The notes: generated from the letters alone by a model not told the origin. A stretch of 64,000 nt of DNA from Pelagomonas calceolata (GCA_918797485.1 CAKKNE010000003.1:2294001-2358000); one strand, 5' to 3'. Positions 40,425-50,858 are shown, counted from the first letter of the stretch. Translations and numbers: made by a program.

Positions 40425-41567
40425 ATGGCAGCTTTCCCAGAGGAGCCCTATGGGGTGGCGGGCTTCCATCAGCTCCGTGCGCCCGGTTTCGGAATGGCAG
40501 CGCCCGGCTTCGACTACTCGAGCTCCGACTCCGAGTCGACGGACAGCGGCTTCGAGCGAGGCGGCTCCCTGTCGACGGACAGCGACGCGAGCGACAGTGA
40601 AGACTCGCTCACGACGGCGACGACGACGCGCCGCACGCTCAACGACGACGAGGACTGGTGGCGCGAAGGAAGGGCAGCTTTAGATGCGGCGGCGGCCGCG
40701 GCGGCGCCGGCCGAGGCCCTCGCGGGCGCCATGCGCGAGTACGGGGCCGACGCGCGGCTCGCCGTGCGCGGCGCGCATCGGCTGGAGGCGCACTACGCGT
40801 CTGGAGGTTTGGAGGGCTGTACGAATGCGACGCGCGAGGCGTCGGTCGTGGCGACGGAGCTTTTGGGAGCGCTGCGACGGGCGGACTCGAGCGGCGCGTC
40901 GGCGCTGCAGGCGTGCGCGGCGGCCTGCGCGTCATCCAGACCGAGCGGCGGGGCCGTGTTTATTGATAGATTAGCGGCGCACGGCGGTCTGGCCTGCGTG
41001 CTCGAGACGCTATCTACGCATCCAGATGACGTAGACGTGCAGCGCGCCGGGCTCGGGATCCTGGGCCACGCGCGCCTTTTGGATCGAGAAGCTTCCGTTA
41101 GATTAAGTGCGCCGCGGGCCGTGGACGCGGCGCTAGAAGCGCTGAGCCGCCACAAGGGCGATCCTAAACTTGTGGGTCTGGCGGCGCTGGCGTTGTATAA
41201 TGCGGCCCACGCCGACATGGGCGCGGCGGCGACCGTCGCCGGCGAGTGCCGTTTGATAGTGGCGTCGTTGCAGGGGTGCGAGGCGGAGTCGGCGCGGGCG
41301 GCGGGCTGCTGGGCCTTGGGTGCTCTCGCGGCGCTCGAGGGCCTCCGCGAGAGCGGGGAGCGGGTCTCGCTCGCGGCGGCCGTGAAGAAGGCGGGCGCCT
41401 TCGAGCTCTTCGCCGAGACCCTGGCCCGGTTCCCGGCGTCGTCGCTCGCGCACCGCAACGCGACGCTGGCGCGGGGCCAGCTGCGGGACGCGCTCGACCG
41501 CCCCGAGCCGCCCTTGAATACGCAAGAGAAGTGGCCCATGTTCGGCACGCACTGTGTAATGTCCTAA
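40425..41567 (+). CDS. armadillo-type repeat protein
   Basis: 380 residues, one exon, ATG at 40425. The N-terminus is rich in Ser/Asp/Thr (SSSDSESTDSGFERGGSLST). From about residue 80 helical repeats of roughly 42 residues follow (GGLACVLETLSTHPDDVDVQ; RAVDAALEALSRHKGDPKLV; CRLIVASLQGCEAES and others) with the 'G.....AL..H..D..V...A...L' pattern of ARM repeats, a protein-binding solenoid. Partner unknown. The C-terminus LNTQEKWPMFGTHCVMS is not helical. Its stop codon overlaps that of the convergent dehydrogenase gene. Confidence 0.65.
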   Translation: MAAFPEEPYGVAGFHQLRAPGFGMAAPGFDYSSSDSESTDSGFERGGSLSTDSDASDSEDSLTTATTTRRTLNDDEDWWREGRAALDAAAAAAAPAEALAGAMREYGADARLAVRGAHRLEAHYASGGLEGCTNATREASVVATELLGALRRADSSGASALQACAAACASSRPSGGAVFIDRLAAHGGLACVLETLSTHPDDVDVQRAGLGILGHARLLDREASVRLSAPRAVDAALEALSRHKGDPKLVGLAALALYNAAHADMGAAATVAGECRLIVASLQGCEAESARAAGCWALGALAALEGLRESGERVSLAAAVKKAGAFELFAETLARFPASSLAHRNATLARGQLRDALDRPEPPLNTQEKWPMFGTHCVMS

Positions 41568-42607
41568 ACTTGATATTTTAGCTCGTCGCCGCGCAGGAAC
41601 GCGGCGATCGACGCGCACGCCGTGTCGACGAGCCGCCTCCTTGATTGGTCCGTCGCCCACGCGGTATGTGGCGTGACGAAACATCTGTCGTGCGCGATGA
41701 GCGCCGCGCCCGGCGAGTCTCTTCGAGGCGGCTCTTCGGCTAAGACGTCGAGATACGCCGCCGCGAGTCCGTCGTTTCTGAGCGCGGCGAGGAGCGCGCC
41801 CTCGTCGACGATGGGGCCTCGCGCCGTGTTGATGAAGCAACAGCTCGGTTTCAACGCGTCGAGAAACGCCGCGTCGACGAGGTTCTCCGTCTCCGGCGCG
41901 AGAGGGACATGTAAAGACACAAAATCAGCGTCCGCCAGCGCCGCGTCCAGGGATCGCCGGTCGCGCGCCGAGACCACGCGCACGTCGGCGCCCAGCGCAC
42001 CCGCCGCGGTGGCCACGGCCGTGCCCGTCGCGCCGCCGCCGACCACGACGAAGACGCTGTCCGCTATTTCGATCGTGCGCTCGGGGAAGCAGCAGAAGTC
42101 CGGCGAGTTGAGCCAGGCCCCACCCTTGACGGCGGCGCTCTGGCGGTGGATTTTGTTCGTGAAATCCAAAACGCACGCGATGGCGTGCTGCGCGACGCTC
42201 GGCGTCGAATACGCGGGGACGTTCGTGACGGCGACGCCACGCTTTTCGCAGGCTTCCAGGTCCACGTTGTTCACGCCCGTCGCCGTGACGCTGACGAGGC
42301 CCAGTGAAGGGACGGCGCTCAGGAGACTGTCGGTGACCAGCACCTTGTTGACCACCGCAACATCAGCTCCGCTCAGCCTTTCGACGACGTCGCTGGGCGC
42401 CGTCCGGTCGTACACCACTAGTTCGTCGCCGGCCCGCAGCGCCGGCCGCCACGCGGCGTCCCTGTCGCCGAAGACGCCGGCCGTCGCGGTGTAGGCGTCG
42501 AGGACGACGACTTTTGCCGGTGGTCGCAATGCTTCCGTGGTTGCAGCCGAGAACGCGCAGAGCAGCAGCATTTTGCGCTGCTGCATTCGCACGTAGTCGA
42601 TGCGCAT
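41564..42607 (-). CDS. D-isomer-specific 2-hydroxyacid dehydrogenase (hydroxypyruvate/glyoxylate reductase-like)
   Basis: 347 residues, ATG at 42607. The start holds a hydrophobic signal-like segment (MLLLCAFSAATTEAL), so the protein may be targeted to an organelle. The NAD(P) loop is VVGGGATGTA (GxGxxG). The catalytic set is visible: Arg in INTARGPIVDEGAL, Glu in LAEEPP and His in TPHTAW; the substrate loop is TATGVNNVD. Family members reduce 2-oxoacids such as hydroxypyruvate in photorespiration. The substrate cannot be fixed from sequence alone. The stop TAG lies within the stop region of the ARM gene on the other strand. Confidence 0.85.
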   Translation of the reverse strand: MRIDYVRMQQRKMLLLCAFSAATTEALRPPAKVVVLDAYTATAGVFGDRDAAWRPALRAGDELVVYDRTAPSDVVERLSGADVAVVNKVLVTDSLLSAVPSLGLVSVTATGVNNVDLEACEKRGVAVTNVPAYSTPSVAQHAIACVLDFTNKIHRQSAAVKGGAWLNSPDFCCFPERTIEIADSVFVVVGGGATGTAVATAAGALGADVRVVSARDRRSLDAALADADFVSLHVPLAPETENLVDAAFLDALKPSCCFINTARGPIVDEGALLAALRNDGLAAAYLDVLAEEPPRRDSPGAALIAHDRCFVTPHTAWATDQSRRRLVDTACASIAAFLRGDELKYQV

Positions 42608-43152
42608 TTTTTAGGTCTAGAGCGCAGTCGTATGCCCGCTGCAGAGCTGCAGTCTCCTTGTGCAGTGATGCTTTTGAGGTGTCTAGCGGTTAGAATTGCG
42701 TTTTCTCGCCCGCACGAGTGAACACCGCTTCCGGATGTGTCCTCCGCCACCGCTGCTCGCTGCACCTTCCGCACACCGCGGCGTGTGAGCCGCTTTGCAA
42801 AATGCTCTCATGCAGCTGGTGGGAGAGTCTCGCGCAAACAAGACGCGTCGCACAAGAGGCGATCGGAGAACGGCGAGAGCTCCTCCGCTCGCGCGACGAG
42901 TCGGCAAACAAATCGAGCAGCCTTTAAGTGGCAGCACTCAGCGCTCTCCCAAAGGTGCCGCTGTGCCTCGCGGAGAGGGACGAGGGCAGCCCCCGAGACA
43001 CCGGGAGGACCCCCTCTCCACTCCTTTTAGCCCCCTGCATCGCGCGGAGAAGGCCTCCATCTCGGGAGAGCCAGGGGCAGGCAGCCTGGGAACCAAGGCC
43101 GTCGGGAGACGCCCGCGAGACGCCGTCGACGCGCCAGCAAAAGACATAAACC
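42608..43152. other. divergent promoter region
   Basis: 545 bp. It has a half-palindrome TCTAGCGGTTAGA near 42680 and two GGCAGCC motifs (about 42990 and 43077). Several frames are open but show no protein-like text. Confidence 0.35.
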
Positions 43153-43836
43153 ATGGACGAGTCGGCGCTCCGCGTCCTCGCCGTGCCCAAGGACCCCATC
43201 CTGGGCCAGATCCACGGCGTCGATCCCAGGACCGGCGTCTACCCGACGCCGGCCTTCAGCCCCGTCGCCGTGCAGAGCGACACGGTCTTCGGGAGTCCGA
43301 AGAAGCTCGAGCTTGGGGAAACCCAGATCTGGCAGCAGTCGACGGACGAGTCGCACGGCGTGCCGCTGACCACGATTCCCTTTACACGAAGCGTGCCGCG
43401 GACGTCGCATTCTCATCCGTTGCCGCCTCGCAACAAGGAGAGCCTGGCCTACGATACCCCTAGGAAATGGGTGAGAGTGCGGGACCCGGCCAAGCACTGG
43501 GAGTTAAGGCGCTCTTATGGCCGTGCGAACAAGGCGTTGCTAGACAGGTACCGGTTCCACGGCATTAAAAAGAAGAACCTCCAGCCGGCCTGGCAGACGT
43601 GGGAGCGGCTGAACTCGTCGCCGACGCGGCAGTTGCGACCGGCCACCGCTGGTTCGAAGGGCGCCTACTACCGCATCCCGCGGCCCGGGACGTCCCGACC
43701 GGTCATCCCGCGGGAGGGGCCGCCGGACCCGACGCTGGTCATCGCCACGTACAACTCCATCTCCGGGAAGCAGCCGTACGTCTGCGGCCGCGGCAAGCAC
43801 GGCACGTTTCCGCCCTCGCTCACGCCCCCGTCGTGA
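43153..43836 (+). CDS. hypothetical protein, Pro/Arg-rich
   Basis: 227 residues, ATG at 43153 in good context (AACCATGG). I do not recognise it. It is rich in Pro, Arg, Ser and Tyr, with short motifs such as YPTPAF, YRIPRPGTSRPVIP and YVCGRGKHGTFPPS and no clear helical or membrane segment. Such extended, basic, Tyr/Pro-rich proteins are common among microtubule-associated inner proteins of axonemes, but nothing specific supports that here. Single exon. Confidence 0.55.
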   Translation: MDESALRVLAVPKDPILGQIHGVDPRTGVYPTPAFSPVAVQSDTVFGSPKKLELGETQIWQQSTDESHGVPLTTIPFTRSVPRTSHSHPLPPRNKESLAYDTPRKWVRVRDPAKHWELRRSYGRANKALLDRYRFHGIKKKNLQPAWQTWERLNSSPTRQLRPATAGSKGAYYRIPRPGTSRPVIPREGPPDPTLVIATYNSISGKQPYVCGRGKHGTFPPSLTPPS

Positions 43837-44154
43837 GTTGCGTACATAACCCTCCCCGCTCGACACGTAAGGCTCACTATAGGGATATTAGGAACTTGTT
43901 CGTTTTCCGGCTTATCTCGCGGGTTTTTACCAGCTACAAAATTTGGCCCATTGGACAGCCATAGACACCAAAATAAGCATGCTCAGACCGGCGTCTGCGA
44001 CTTCTGCGACTTCTTCGCTAACTTGCCGACAGACGCGGCGCTCGACGAGTGCAAAAACCCATCAATTTCGTCGTGTGTGGCCAGAGGACAGGGGCCGCGC
44101 GCGAGCGCTCGCGCGTTGAAAACGCGACGGCGTTGACCACTCGCGCCTCCGCAG
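43837..44154. other. intergenic region, may hold a first exon
   Basis: 318 bp. The next gene lacks a proper ATG, so a short first exon may lie here, for example after the ATG at 43979. No clear donor could be chosen. A pyrimidine-rich stretch ends in CCTCCGCAG at 44154. Confidence 0.35.
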
Positions 44155-44863
44155 GAACCGTCTCCTCGTCGCGCTCGCCGGCCTCTTCAGCGCGCCGTTT
44201 GTCGTCGACGCGTTCGTCGAGTATGAACCGCCGGCTCAGCCTGTTCTCGTGAAGCCGACATTCTGGGGCGGCGAGGCGTGCAGCGGGCCTCTGCCCCCCT
44301 GTGAGCCACCGAAGTGTACATGCCTCCGGCTAACCAACGGTGAATGCAGCAGGCGTAACCTGAATGGCGTCGGCGACTTCTTCGACCCGGAGCTCGGCTG
44401 GTGTACCAATCAAAAGTGCGCACCGTTCCTCGCGTCGCGCTTCGATCCCGACGCGGACGGCCTGACCCCGGAGCAGCAGAATGTCTACGATCCGGCGGCC
44501 TCGGCCTTCGTCCTCGAAGAGGGCGTCTGCACCGCCCTGCCTCACCTCTCGACGGTGATCACGACTTCTGATCCGCGTCTGCCGGACGAAAATTTACCCC
44601 ACTCGTACAAGTTCACCTGCACCGACGCATGCAAAGGCCAGCTCGCCTGGTACGTTGGCTCCGACGATTGCGACGCGAGCAAGATCCCCCAGCTCCCGGG
44701 ATTCGAAGGTTCGTTGGACATCAAGGAAGGCGACCCCGACACGTTGCGGACCTTCACGTTCGAGGGCGCCTCGGCCTGCTTCGCATCCTCGACGACGTTC
44801 GGACTCCTAGGCCTCGGCTCCCTATCGATGACCTACACGGCCGAGCCGTGCCCGTGCGAGTGA
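44155..44863 (+). CDS. secreted cysteine-rich protein (5' end unresolved)
   Basis: The frame is coding from about 44155 to the stop at 44863, about 235 residues, but contains no suitable ATG near its start. Upstream it is closed by a TGA after a few codons. The sequence just before base 44155 is a plausible acceptor (CTCCGCAG), so a first exon is missing. RLLVALAGLFSAPFVVDAF looks like a signal peptide. Two Cys-rich regions follow: CSGPLPPCEPPKCTCL to CTNQKCAPF, and TCTDACKGQLAWYVGSDDC to EPCPCE. No family was recognised; a secreted or surface role is inferred. Confidence 0.5.
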
Positions 44864-44989
44864 AGCGACGGCTCGGTGGAACCCTCCCCGCCATCATGGT
44901 TCCCGCCTCGACCTCCTCTGCGTAAAGCGACTTTAAACATTAGAGATAAGCTAGGGGCCCGCGCCTGGGGACGGGCCCGAGAGAGTTGA

Positions 44990-45682
44990 TCAACTGGCGT
45001 CGGCGTCCGACCCCGACGCGTCGCCCCAGCCGCCGTCGTCCTCGGCGATCGAGGGGACGCGGCGGTTCCGCGCCGACTCGAGAAAGGCGACGAGCAGCTG
45101 CGACGCCTCCTCGTCCGAGGACGCGTACGTTTCCTCGGTACGCCGCCGCCGCCGCCGCGCGGCGCCCGCTGCTCGTCCCTCGGCGGCGACGTCGGCGCGC
45201 AAGCGGTCGCCGTCCGCGAGGACGGCGTCGATGGCCGCCGGAGTCGTGGCGGCCTCGAGCGCCACCTTAGCCCTCGCAAGCCACGCTCTGATCCGCCGCG
45301 TCGATCCCGTGGACACGGTCAGGGGCTCGTCGGCCGCTCGTCGCTTGCGATCGGCGGCCTCGGCCTCGCGCCGCTGCTGTTCTAATTTACGCCGCCATAT
45401 TGCCTCGAGCTCCGCGATTTCTCGTCTCGACCGCTCGACGGCCGCTGGGCTCGCGTTCTCGCGCGGGTGAAAGACGCGCTTGCCGATGGACGCGTCGCCC
45501 GTGAACTTTTTCGTGATGCGCATCGGGTCGCAGTTCAATTTGTCACTCAAGTAGCTCCGCAGCGTCGTGCCCGGCGCCGCGTCCAGCAGGCCGCCGTTGA
45601 AATCGCGGATGACGCGTTCCACGTAGGCTTCCTCCTCCTGGGTCCACTTGCCGCGTCGTAGACCGGAGCTTGGTCGTTCCAT
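44990..45682 (-). CDS. SANT/Myb-like domain protein of the stramenopile type
   Basis: 230 residues from ATG at 45682. The first 75 residues (RRGKWTQEEEAYVERVIRDF, GTTLRSYLSDKLNCDPMRI, TKKFTGDASIGKRVF) match a domain common in diatoms and relatives, beginning like a SANT/Myb helix and followed by the invariant 'LNCDPMRI.KKF' core. A Glu/Arg-rich coiled-coil helix and an acidic tail follow. Likely a nuclear DNA-binding or chromatin protein; targets unknown. Confidence 0.65.
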   Translation of the reverse strand: MERPSSGLRRGKWTQEEEAYVERVIRDFNGGLLDAAPGTTLRSYLSDKLNCDPMRITKKFTGDASIGKRVFHPRENASPAAVERSRREIAELEAIWRRKLEQQRREAEAADRKRRAADEPLTVSTGSTRRIRAWLARAKVALEAATTPAAIDAVLADGDRLRADVAAEGRAAGAARRRRRRTEETYASSDEEASQLLVAFLESARNRRVPSIAEDDGGWGDASGSDADAS

Positions 45683-45691
45683 CGCCACTCG

Positions 45692-45840
45692 CGCGCTGCG
45701 GCTCGCGCGTAGGACACTCTGGCGGGCAACTGGCGCGGCCCGCGCGCTGCGGGTCGCGCGAGAGACACGCTGGCGGGCAACTGGCGCGCTGGCTCGTTAC
45801 GCTGCGGCTCCCCGGGTCACGGGGACCCCGCCGGCGAGCA
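45692..45840. repeat. tandem repeat, period 51 bp, about three units
   Basis: Unit 1 starts at 45692 and unit 2 at 45743, sharing CGCGCTGCGG, TCGCGCG and TGGCGGGCAACTGGCGCG. A third, degenerate unit (ACGCTGCGGCTC ... AGTTGGCGCG) starts at about 45797. It lies directly upstream of the SANT-like gene. The second and third units abut a further GCTAGCACCGCTAG motif at about 45852. Confidence 0.8.
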
Positions 45841-46204
45841 GTTGGCGCGTTGGCTAGCACCGCTAGGGCTCTCCTGGCGTACTCGAAGCAAAGATCGAGG
45901 AGAGTCCCACGCCGTCCCTAGGGAGGCAGCGGTGCTCTTGTTCAGGCAGCAGCGCGTACGGCCCCTCTGGATTATGTTCGCAATCGCTGAGGGGGCGACG
46001 GCAGCTAGGCGCGTCGGTATCCCCGCGAATCAATGACGCTAAGTTGAGCCAGATAAAACCTAGCGGTTGTAAGACCTCTAGAACGGTGAGAGAAAAATTG
46101 GTGCAGCGAGAGCACACGACATCGGGGCAGCATGGGGCTGCCGTGAGCGTTGCCCATAAACAGCACCCCCAAGGTGGCCGCCCGGGTGCCCATAAAACGC
46201 ATCG
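45841..46204. other. rest of the divergent region, SANT-like / sulfotransferase
   Basis: This holds a GCTAGCACCGCTAG motif at about 45852, palindromic element copy 7, and a GGGGCTGCC motif near 46133. No protein-like frame was seen before the ATG at 46205. Confidence 0.4.
46059..46081. promoter_or_regulatory. palindromic element copy 7 (diverged)
   Basis: CCTAGCGGTTGTAAGACC then TCTAG. It keeps CTAGCGGT and GTAAGAC at the usual spacing but has lost one arm base pair. It lies between divergent genes starting at 45682 and 46205. Confidence 0.4.
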
Positions 46205-49200
46205 ATGCCGAGACAACTCGGTGGCACAGCGATGCGGCCCAGGCCGCGCGCCAACAGATGCGCCACCCTGTGCTGGCTGCTGCTCGCCACCGCTTTCGGT
46301 GCGCTGCTGAGCAACTCGTGGGCCACCTTCCGCGAATTAACAACGCACGAGCCCTGGGCGCGGCCGGCGCCGGCGCCGACGCCGCAACCCACAATTCCTA
46401 TGACGCCGCAGCCGACGCCGGGCACGCAGGCCGCGGCGCTGCGCGCGAAATTAGATTGGGTGGCATCAGCTAACACCGCGGCGGTGCGTTCAAGAGATGC
46501 GGAGATCGCGAGCCTGCGCGAAAAAGTAAGGTCGGCGCTCGCGAAGGCGAGTGAGCCAAAAGTCGACGACGCGGAACTCGCAAAGCTCCGCAAAGACAAC
46601 GCGGAGCTCGGAAAGCTCCGCGACGAGCTCGCCGCGCTGAAGAGGAAACACGTCGACCGGAAAAAGAAGCAGCGCCACACTTCTATAAATGTGACGCGGC
46701 TCGCTCCGCGACTCTCGGATAAAAAATTGGGTTCTACAAAATGCGCCCCGTCCACGAAAGCGAAGGATTTGCGCGTGCTCGTCGCCGGGCTGAGCCGGAG
46801 CGGGTCGACGTGGCAATTCAACGCATTGAGGGAACTGGTTAAAGAAGCTTCGGGTGTGGAACCATCAACAGCGCACGCCGACGCCGACTCCGCATTGTTC
46901 GACGTTTGTTTGGCGACGCCGCCGTGCCTCCTGAAGACGCATAGATTTGTGCCCCGACTCCTCCCGAAGGTGGATTTTGTGTTCAGCTCCCATCGAGATT
47001 TGAGGGATGTCCTGTTATCGAGCATGCAGATGTTCGGCTCGTGCCTCGGCTTCGGCCCCGAAGCGTTGCATTCGCGAGATCGCAAGTCGACGGCGGCGGC
47101 CCACGACGTCGCGCCGCGCTTCCAGCAGTACGCCAAGTGGGCGAGATACGCGTGCTACGACATGAGGTACGAGACGATGTTTGCTGATCGGAGCGGCGAG
47201 GTTTCTCGATTAGCAAAGGCTTTGCAAATAGATATTTCGAAAACGCAAGCTTCACAGATCGTAAAAGCCGTGGAACAGCTCAAGAAGGCCACGTCCAACG
47301 GCACGTGGGACAGCACGTCCGGATTTTCATCGGAACACGTCCACGAATCCACAAGCTCGCCAGGAGCGTTTTCCCGGGCGGAGACATTAGTACAAGTAGC
47401 TCTCAAGCTGCCGTCGTGCCCCGTCGCGGCGGCCTTCGACTTCGTGGATCGGGGTTTTGGAACGTGGCAAGGTGCTCACGGCTACGCGTCGAGAACTGGA
47501 GACGCCTACACCGCCTCGCTCACGGGCGACCGCTTTCCTAGGTTGGCCCACGTCTTCTTCTCTGATACTAAGGGCGCCGCGGTGGCCTTGCTGAAAGCCA
47601 GGGACGCAGCTCGGACTCACGACGACGTGCACATTTCTTTGGTCGATGCTATCGACGACGCGAGAAAGCGCTTCGACTACGCCTGCAAGGCCGACAAGGA
47701 CTTGGCGTCTCTACTCAAATGCGCCCCGCCGTCCTCGGACTACGTGTTCCTGGTCGCTCCTGGTGTTCAACTGAACGCGTCGACCTATGCTTCACTGAGA
47801 GACAAAGTCGTCGACGAGCGCCGCCCCCTCGCAAAGGGCTGGGCCTTTGGTGCGAGTCAGAGGGTCGACGCGTTATTATTACCGTCGAGGTGGGCGTCCC
47901 TTTTAGAACCGATGGTGGAGCTACGGGGCGATCATTTGGCCGTGCTCGCGACGGCCGCCGCGCATCTTGGCAAAGTGGTTTATGATGAGGTCCTTCTAGG
48001 GTTAATCAATGATGAGACAGTGGTACAATCATCATCGAAGAAGCGCCTGGCGGCCGCGGAGGCTTCGACAAGGGGCATGGGCCGACTCCTGAAGTCAAAC
48101 CATTTCGCAAGGTGCTGCTGTAGTACCGGACCGGCGCCCGCCGAAGTATCTGGAGAGTGGCTCTGGGATGCGGAACGTATCGAGTTGGAGCGGTGCGGTT
48201 TAGCCCATCTGCCTTTGTTGAAAAAGAGGGACGTGCATGAGGTAGTAAAAACGTGGTGCGAGCACGCGGCGGTCGCCGTCGCCGCGAACTCGACCCTAAG
48301 AAGGAGGAACCGTGCCGTGCGCGTCGACGAGGCTTGTACCGTTATACAACATTCGGTGCCGTCGACGCGAGCCTGCGCCAAGGGTCAGATCCAGGCGGGC
48401 GAGCCGTCGGGCGTTTTTGTCCAGGAGCCGCCGAGACGAATTCTGCTCGTGAGAGACGCTCCCCTCAGACACCTCGAGGGCGCGGACGCGCGTATTTTGC
48501 GCCTCGTCGAGTGGTTATGCGGCCGGGGCCACCGGGTGACTCTGGCTACAAGAGGTAGAGCGTTGAAATACGTGGGCAGCGGCGACCAGCCGCCGGCCTC
48601 GGCGAAGCTCTGGTTCCGAAGGCGACTTGATTTAGATGCCTGTTCGGTCGACGTGAAGACGGACGACGAGGGTCTGACGAGGGTGCTGGCACCTTCAGCA
48701 TTAGACGCGGCGGCTTTTGATCTTGCGCTGCTGGAAGTAAATTTTGACGTGAGATTCGGAGATAGACCGGCCGCACATGTCGCCCTGGAGAGATTTCGGG
48801 CATCGCGGCGCCGCCCGAAGCTCGTCGCGTTGCTGTCTGATTCGTTACATTATAGACAGGAGGTCGCGGCCGGCGCGCCGCGGGCGTCGGCGGCTGCCGT
48901 CTACGGGTACGAGCGGTTGCTGTACGCGCACCCGTCCGTCACCGCTGTTATAGCTGGCGACGCGGCTTTATTACCATCCTTTCGCGCTCTACAAGTGCGC
49001 GCGCGGCCGAACGCGACGCATCACCCGCCCGTCGTCTTCGCGTCGTACCGCACGGACGTGGACTCCGAGGGTCTGGTCGGCGGGGCGGACGCCCACAAGC
49101 ACGTCGCGTCTTATTCTTCAAGAAAGGATGTGTTGGTGATGCTCGGCCCGGGCCGCGGCCACAGGCAGGCCCTCTCGCAGCTTTTGGGGAGGTGGCGCGG

Positions 49201-49989
49201 CCGCAGGTTGGTCGTCACCGGTAATGATGAATGGCGAGAAGTCGTGGAGGAGCACTGTGCTTCCGAAAGGGGCATTGCGGCGGCTTCGGCGCCGGACGAA
49301 CCGGAGCCGGCGTCGCTCGCCGCCTTGGCCGACGTGCGACGCGCGGCGCCGACGCCGCAGCCGACGCGCGGGGCGTGTTCCGTTTCCTATGTTTCGTTGC
49401 CGCTGGTGGCGCTCGAGGGGCCGTCGCCGTTACAAGCTGCAAAGGCTGAACTTTCCAAGCTCATGGCCGCGGCTTACGTTGTCATCGCGCCGGCCGGCTC
49501 GACGGGCTGCTTCCTAGCTTTAGAGCATGGCCTCCCCGTGGCCGCTCCGCTCAACTCCACGTGCGGCGGCCTCGTGGTCACCTGTGTGGAAATCAAAATT
49601 TTACGGCGGGTTCGCGCCGAATCGTCGCGTCGACCTCCACGCCATCGATGCGACGTCACTGGTTGATTTCCACGCAGGTGGTCACGACGGGCAACGGAGC
49701 GTCGCCTCTGACGTTCTTCGACGACAACGCCGATTCGCTGACGAAGGCCCTGTCGTACGACGAGACGACCTGGGGCGTCGCGGCGCGCGCTGCTTTAGAA
49801 GTCTCGCTCAAGCTCGCGTCGTCGACGGACTGGCTGCGCGACGCGACGCTGCGAGGCCTGCTCAAAGGTTCGAACGGCGACGACGCGTGCGCGGCTTTGC
49901 ACCCGGAGCCGTCGCCGATCGACGCCGCGCTCGACGCGTCCCTGCTGGACGCGCTCCGGTCGGCGGTCCTCCTGGACGATGTGATGTAA
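46205..49989 (+). CDS. Golgi-type sulfotransferase/glycosyltransferase fusion, two exons
   Basis: Exon 1 is 46205-49573, the intron is 49574-49677 (introner D) and exon 2 is 49678-49989; 1226 residues. A short cytosolic N-terminus and one span (CWLLLATAFGALLSNSWATF) give type II topology, then a coiled-coil stem (ELAKLRKDNAELGKLRDELA). Residues about 195-360 resemble a sulfotransferase: AGLSRSGSTWQF (PAPS 5'-phosphosulfate loop) and FVFSSHRDLRDVLLSS (3'-phosphate site). A central segment (HVFFSDTKGAAVALL ... SSDYVFLVAPGVQL) looks like a Fringe-like GT-A domain, and the last part (RRILLVRDAPLRHLEGADA ... LEHGLPVAAP) a GT-B domain. A role in sulfated glycan synthesis in the Golgi is inferred. 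Confidence 0.7.
49582..49677 (+). mobile_element. introner D
   Basis: 96 bp with ends CTGTGTGGAAATCAAAA and TGGTTGATTTCCACGCAG, flanked by a perfect 8-bp duplication GTGGTCAC (49574-49581 and 49678-49685). The left duplication supplies the GT donor. The interior (ACGGCGGGTTCGCGCC ... CCTCCACGCCATCGATGCG) is shared with A and, in part, with C and F. Confidence 0.93.
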
Positions 49990-50006
49990 TAACACAACAG
50001 TTTTAG

Positions 50007-50858
50007 TTACGACGACATACGCTTCGTCCCGACGATGACCTGGTGGAAGGGCCGGAGCAGGTCCAGGACCACGACGTCGTAGTTCAGGCACTCGTAGAGC
50101 TCCTTCAGCAGGTGGAAGTCGAAGACGTGCCAGTGCAGCATCTGCATTCCTTTCTCCGAGGCTAGAGTTCTTTCCCTCAATTCCGCCGCCCCGCTCCCCG
50201 GCGGGAAGCCCCAGTCGCGCGTGACGTCCACGGACCTAATTGTCTGTTCAAAATCTGACATGAGCGCGTCTTCGTTCGTCCGTCGTCTTACGTGTTTCTG
50301 GGCGAGCTGGTCAAGTGTGTTAGGGGCGCGAGCGTGATCAAATGTGTCCGCCTTCCAGGGCAGAACGAGGAACAGCGTCCCGCCCGGCGCGAGCACGGCA
50401 TCCCAGCTCAGTAAGGCGCCGAGCGGATCTCGCGTGTGTTCCAATACATGTGACGCGAACAGGAATTCGTAGGAGCCCTCGGCGACGTGGTTCGTGAGAT
50501 TGGAAGCGTCACCTACCAGGGTTTTGCCGATCGCCTCGCCGGCCGGGGCGAAGTCCGCTCCATCTATCAACTCAGGTCTCCCATGAAAATGATCCTCGAA
50601 CGTGGCCAGGTTGTCGCAGCTCGCCAGTAGCCCATAGAGGTTCGCGGCGAGCGGCGTCGGGCCGCCGATCTCGAGCCCTTTGCGGCCCTCCGTGGCGTGC
50701 CTCAGCGCGAGCTGGTCGCGGACGTCGTCGTACGGCGGACCCCGCAGCACGGCGTCGTCGATGTCTTCGAGCGTTGCCTCAAAATGCTTGTTGGGGCAGA
50801 GGTCTTTGAGCGTCGTGGCTGCCGCCGTGCCGACGACGAGCCAGCGGAGCGCGAGCAT
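50007..50858 (-). CDS. class I SAM-dependent methyltransferase with signal peptide
   Basis: 283 residues from ATG at 50858. The first 20 residues (MLALRWLVVGTAAATTL) are a likely signal peptide. The Rossmann-type core is seen in KGLEIGGPTPLAANLYG (motif I), FLFASHVLEHTRDPLGALL (post-motif, typical of the Methyltransf_11 family) and LAPGGTLFLVLPW. Substrate unknown. A luminal methyltransferase next to a sulfotransferase/glycosyltransferase may act on glycans, but the genes are convergent (17 bp between stops) and so not co-transcribed. Confidence 0.75.
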   Translation of the reverse strand: MLALRWLVVGTAAATTLKDLCPNKHFEATLEDIDDAVLRGPPYDDVRDQLALRHATEGRKGLEIGGPTPLAANLYGLLASCDNLATFEDHFHGRPELIDGADFAPAGEAIGKTLVGDASNLTNHVAEGSYEFLFASHVLEHTRDPLGALLSWDAVLAPGGTLFLVLPWKADTFDHARAPNTLDQLAQKHVRRRTNEDALMSDFEQTIRSVDVTRDWGFPPGSGAAELRERTLASEKGMQMLHWHVFDFHLLKELYECLNYDVVVLDLLRPFHQVIVGTKRMSS

